From the NCBI GenBank assembly GCA_023434265.1, contig JAEYTA010000105.1, forward strand, positions 1 through 6,914: a stretch of 6,914 nucleotides of DNA, given 5' to 3'. The notes beneath the pieces were generated by a model. That model saw only the letters and a program-made list of their open reading frames with translations. It was not told where the DNA came from and searched no databases. Positions 5,519-6,914 of this stretch are shown here, piece by piece. The DNA is from Pseudomonadota bacterium (lineage in GTDB: Bacteria; Pseudomonadota; Alphaproteobacteria; Caulobacterales; Caulobacteraceae). The position numbers and the translations under genes were made by a program. Positions within the stretch are counted from its first letter, which is position 1. Every line of letters starts with the position of its first letter.

Positions 5519-5677
5519 GGTTCATCACGAAGGACACGAAGGACCACAAAGGACACGAAGGGGCCGGCGCTTCGTCGCGCGAAGCGCATTCGGTCCTGCG
5601 AGGAATGAATTGCCTGCGGCGCCGCGCCCGGTCTCTTCGTGTTCTTCGTGCCTCCTTCGTGTCCTTTGTGATGAACC
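5519..5677. repeat. 159-bp MITE-like palindromic repeat with CACGAAGG inverted arms
   Basis: The left arm (5519-5567) starts GGTTCATCACGAAGGACACG, and the right arm (5628-5677) is its reverse complement with few differences. The outer 25 nt differ at a single base (G against A at the eleventh position), and the inner 24-25 nt are more diverged with one indel. Both arms are made of repeated GGACACGAA and CACAAAGG words with a period of about 9-10 nt. The centre contains another perfect hairpin: GCGCTTCG (5567-5574) and CGAAGCGC (5580-5587) around TCGCG. No transposase is present and no target duplication is obvious. CACGAAG-type inverted repeats of this kind are common in intergenic DNA of many bacteria. 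It separates the mccB promoter region from the MATE promoter region. Confidence 0.8.
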
Positions 5678-5743
5678 GACGCCCCCAGCCTCAGGCCCAC
5701 CGCCGGGTGCGGCCCGCAACCGCTTCCCCCCGCGCCGGAACGC

Positions 5744-5758
5744 CCCTAAACCAGCCGC
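5744..5758 (+). promoter_or_regulatory. Candidate leaderless -10 element of mccB
   Basis: CCCTAAAC (5744-5751) stands 7 nt before the ATG at 5759, the same spacing as CCCTAGAC before terC. It resembles the Caulobacter -10 consensus GCTANAWC. I see no convincing -35; the region upstream is a C-run. There is no Shine-Dalgarno in front of the ATG, which supports a leaderless start. Confidence 0.4.
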
Positions 5759-6914
5759 ATGCCCAAGCTGACGTCCGCCATCGACCGCAACAGCCCCGCC
5801 TTCCAGAAGCTGGACGCCCGCAACCGCGCCCTTCGCGACGAACTCTACGAGACCGTCGCCCGCGCCGCCCTGGGGGGATCTGAGAAGTCCCGCGAACGCC
5901 ACGTCGCCCGCGGCAAGCTGCTGCCCCGCGACCGGGTCGAACGCCTGCTCGACCCCGGCTCGCCCTTCCTCGAGATCGGCCAGCTGGCGGCGCACGGCAT
6001 GTACGGCGGCGAGGCGCCCGGCGCCGGCATGATCTGCGGCGTCGGCCGGGTCTCGGGCCGCGAGGTCATGATCGTCGCCAACGACCCGACGGTGAAGGGC
6101 GGCGCCTATTTCCCGATGACGGTGAAGAAGCACCTGCGGGCGCAGGAGATCGCCGAGCAGAACAACCTGCCCTGCGTCTACCTGGTCGATTCCGGCGGCG
6201 CCAACCTGCCGCACCAGGCCGAGGTCTTCCCCGACCGCGACCACTTCGGCCGCATCTTCTTCAACCAGGCACGGATGTCGGCGAAGTCGATCCCGCAGAT
6301 CGCTTGCGTCATGGGCAGTTGCACCGCCGGCGGCGCCTATGTCCCGGCCATGTCGGACGAGACCGTCATCGTCCGCGAACAGGGCACCATCTTCCTCGCC
6401 GGCCCGCCGCTGGTGAAGGCCGCCACGGGCGAGGTGATCTCGGCCGAGGAGCTGGGCGGGGCCGAGACCCACGGCCGCAAGTCGGGCGTGGTCGACTACG
6501 TCGCCGACAACGACACGCACGCGCTGGAGATCGTCCGCGACATCGTCGCCAGCCTGAACTCGGCGAAGCGCGTCGACATGGACGTGCGCGAGCCGGTCCC
6601 CCCCGCCCTCGACCCCGAGGAACTGTACGGGATCATCCCCGACGACGTCCGCGCCCCCTACGACGTGCGCGAGGTCATCGCCCGCATCGTCGACGGCTCG
6701 GAGTTCGACGAGTTCAAGGCCCTGTACGGCACGACCCTGGTGTGCGGCTTCGCCCGCATCTGGGGCTATCCGGTCGCCATCCTCGCCAACAACGGCGTGC
6801 TGTTCTCGGAAAGCGCGCTCAAGGGCGCCCACTTCATCCAGCTGGCCTGCAAGCGGAAGATCCCGCTGCTGTTCCTGCAGAACATCTCGGGCTTCATGGT
6901 CGGCGGCAAGTACG
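5759..6914 (+). CDS. mccB: Acyl-CoA carboxylase carboxyltransferase (beta) subunit, probably 3-methylcrotonyl-CoA carboxylase; 3' end outside the window
   Basis: The first 385 residues of a protein usually about 535 long are present and open to the right edge. The beta subunit moves the carboxyl group from biotin to the acyl-CoA; with 3-methylcrotonyl-CoA this is a step of leucine degradation in the cytoplasm. The N-terminal crotonase-like domain contains MIVANDPTVKGGAYFP (104-119), LVDSGGANLPHQAEVFPDRD (142-161) and the oxyanion-hole segment MGSCTAGGAYVPAMSDE (185-201), then GTIFLAGPPLVKAATGE (209-225). The start of the C-terminal domain is seen in ILANNGVLFSESALKG (341-356) and QNISGFMVGGKY (374-385), the second oxyanion site. 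These segments match human MCCC2 and bacterial MccB/LiuB more closely than propionyl-CoA carboxylase. Geranyl-CoA carboxylase beta (AtuC) is the main alternative. ATG 5759 gives the usual family N-terminus (MPKLTSAIDRNSPAF). A biotin-bearing alpha subunit and other leucine-catabolic genes are expected downstream (inference). Confidence 0.88.
   Translation, partial: MPKLTSAIDRNSPAFQKLDARNRALRDELYETVARAALGGSEKSRERHVARGKLLPRDRVERLLDPGSPFLEIGQLAAHGMYGGEAPGAGMICGVGRVSGREVMIVANDPTVKGGAYFPMTVKKHLRAQEIAEQNNLPCVYLVDSGGANLPHQAEVFPDRDHFGRIFFNQARMSAKSIPQIACVMGSCTAGGAYVPAMSDETVIVREQGTIFLAGPPLVKAATGEVISAEELGGAETHGRKSGVVDYVADNDTHALEIVRDIVASLNSAKRVDMDVREPVPPALDPEELYGIIPDDVRAPYDVREVIARIVDGSEFDEFKALYGTTLVCGFARIWGYPVAILANNGVLFSESALKGAHFIQLACKRKIPLLFLQNISGFMVGGKY

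Larger units (their letters stand above)
5405..5758. other. Non-coding gap between divergent MATE and mccB genes
   Basis: This 354-nt gap holds no convincing gene. From 5405 to 5518 it is the MATE upstream region. The best minus-strand promoter hints are a TTGACC (5442-5437) without a good -10, and a GCTTATGTC (5469-5461) with TGGACG (5493-5488) at too wide a spacing. Neither is good enough to call. From 5519 to 5677 lies the palindromic CACGAAGG repeat. From 5678 to 5758 is a C-rich mccB upstream region ending in CCCTAAAC. Short open frames here translate into HHEGHEG-type peptides and are repeat artefacts. Confidence 0.7.

Noticed and set aside
3908..5677. MATE gene as a composite transposon passenger
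   Set aside because: The bracketing elements are different sequences, no transposase is present, and no matching target duplications are visible. GGCC on both sides of the left element is part of its inverted repeat.
5521..5771. Short frames giving HHEGHEG or HHKGHEGGTKNTK peptides
   Set aside because: They are translations of the CACGAAGG palindrome. Such peptides recur wherever this repeat type is found and are not evidence of a gene.
5525..6832. 435-codon minus-strand frame opposite mccB
   Set aside because: The plus strand encodes a clear carboxyltransferase across the same bases. The antisense product is rich in His, Asp, Val and Gly shadow composition and runs into the CACGAAGG repeat.

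Overview
The window is high-GC DNA that reads as an alphaproteobacterial chromosome, most likely Caulobacteraceae (Brevundimonas, Caulobacter or Phenylobacterium). The grounds are base composition, the tRNA-Tyr/tRNA-Gly(TCC) pair beside rlmB, a short MetG without a C-terminal tRNA-binding domain, and promoters and starts that look leaderless rather than Shine-Dalgarno led. The genus is an inference; no sequence search was possible.

Layout. Positions 1-206 hold two minus-strand tRNA genes, tRNA-Tyr(GTA) and a tRNA-Gly(TCC) cut by the left edge. A good minus-strand promoter for them abuts the GTG start of the divergent rlmB gene (23S rRNA 2'-O-methyltransferase). rlmB is followed on the plus strand by a TerC/YjbE-type membrane protein, which ends in a strong terminator shared with the convergent metG (methionyl-tRNA synthetase, minus strand). 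Upstream of metG, also on the minus strand, is a MATE-family efflux transporter. After a 354-nt non-coding gap the window ends inside a plus-strand gene for the carboxyltransferase (beta) subunit of an acyl-CoA carboxylase, best matched to 3-methylcrotonyl-CoA carboxylase of leucine breakdown.

The protein genes are ordinary housekeeping and metabolic genes: translation (tRNAs, rlmB, metG), metal handling (terC), export (MATE) and leucine catabolism (mccB). I found no defence system, phage, transposase or CRISPR.

The unusual material is non-coding. Two unrelated palindromic elements of about 160 bp sit at either end of the MATE gene. One (3908-4069) has perfect 10-bp terminal inverted repeats. 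Its arms are telomere-like G-run arrays: five perfect AGGGGCT heptamers plus four AGGGCT hexamers on one side, and five degenerate AGGGNNN heptamers in inverted orientation on the other. A hairpin lies in the middle. The element supplies the last eight codons and stop of the MATE gene and forms nearly all of the metG leader. The other (5519-5677) has roughly 50-bp imperfect inverted repeats built from CACGAAGG words, with an inner hairpin, and looks like a small non-autonomous (MITE-like) repeat. A second point is that terC and mccB share the pattern CCCTARAC-N7-ATG, which fits leaderless transcription.
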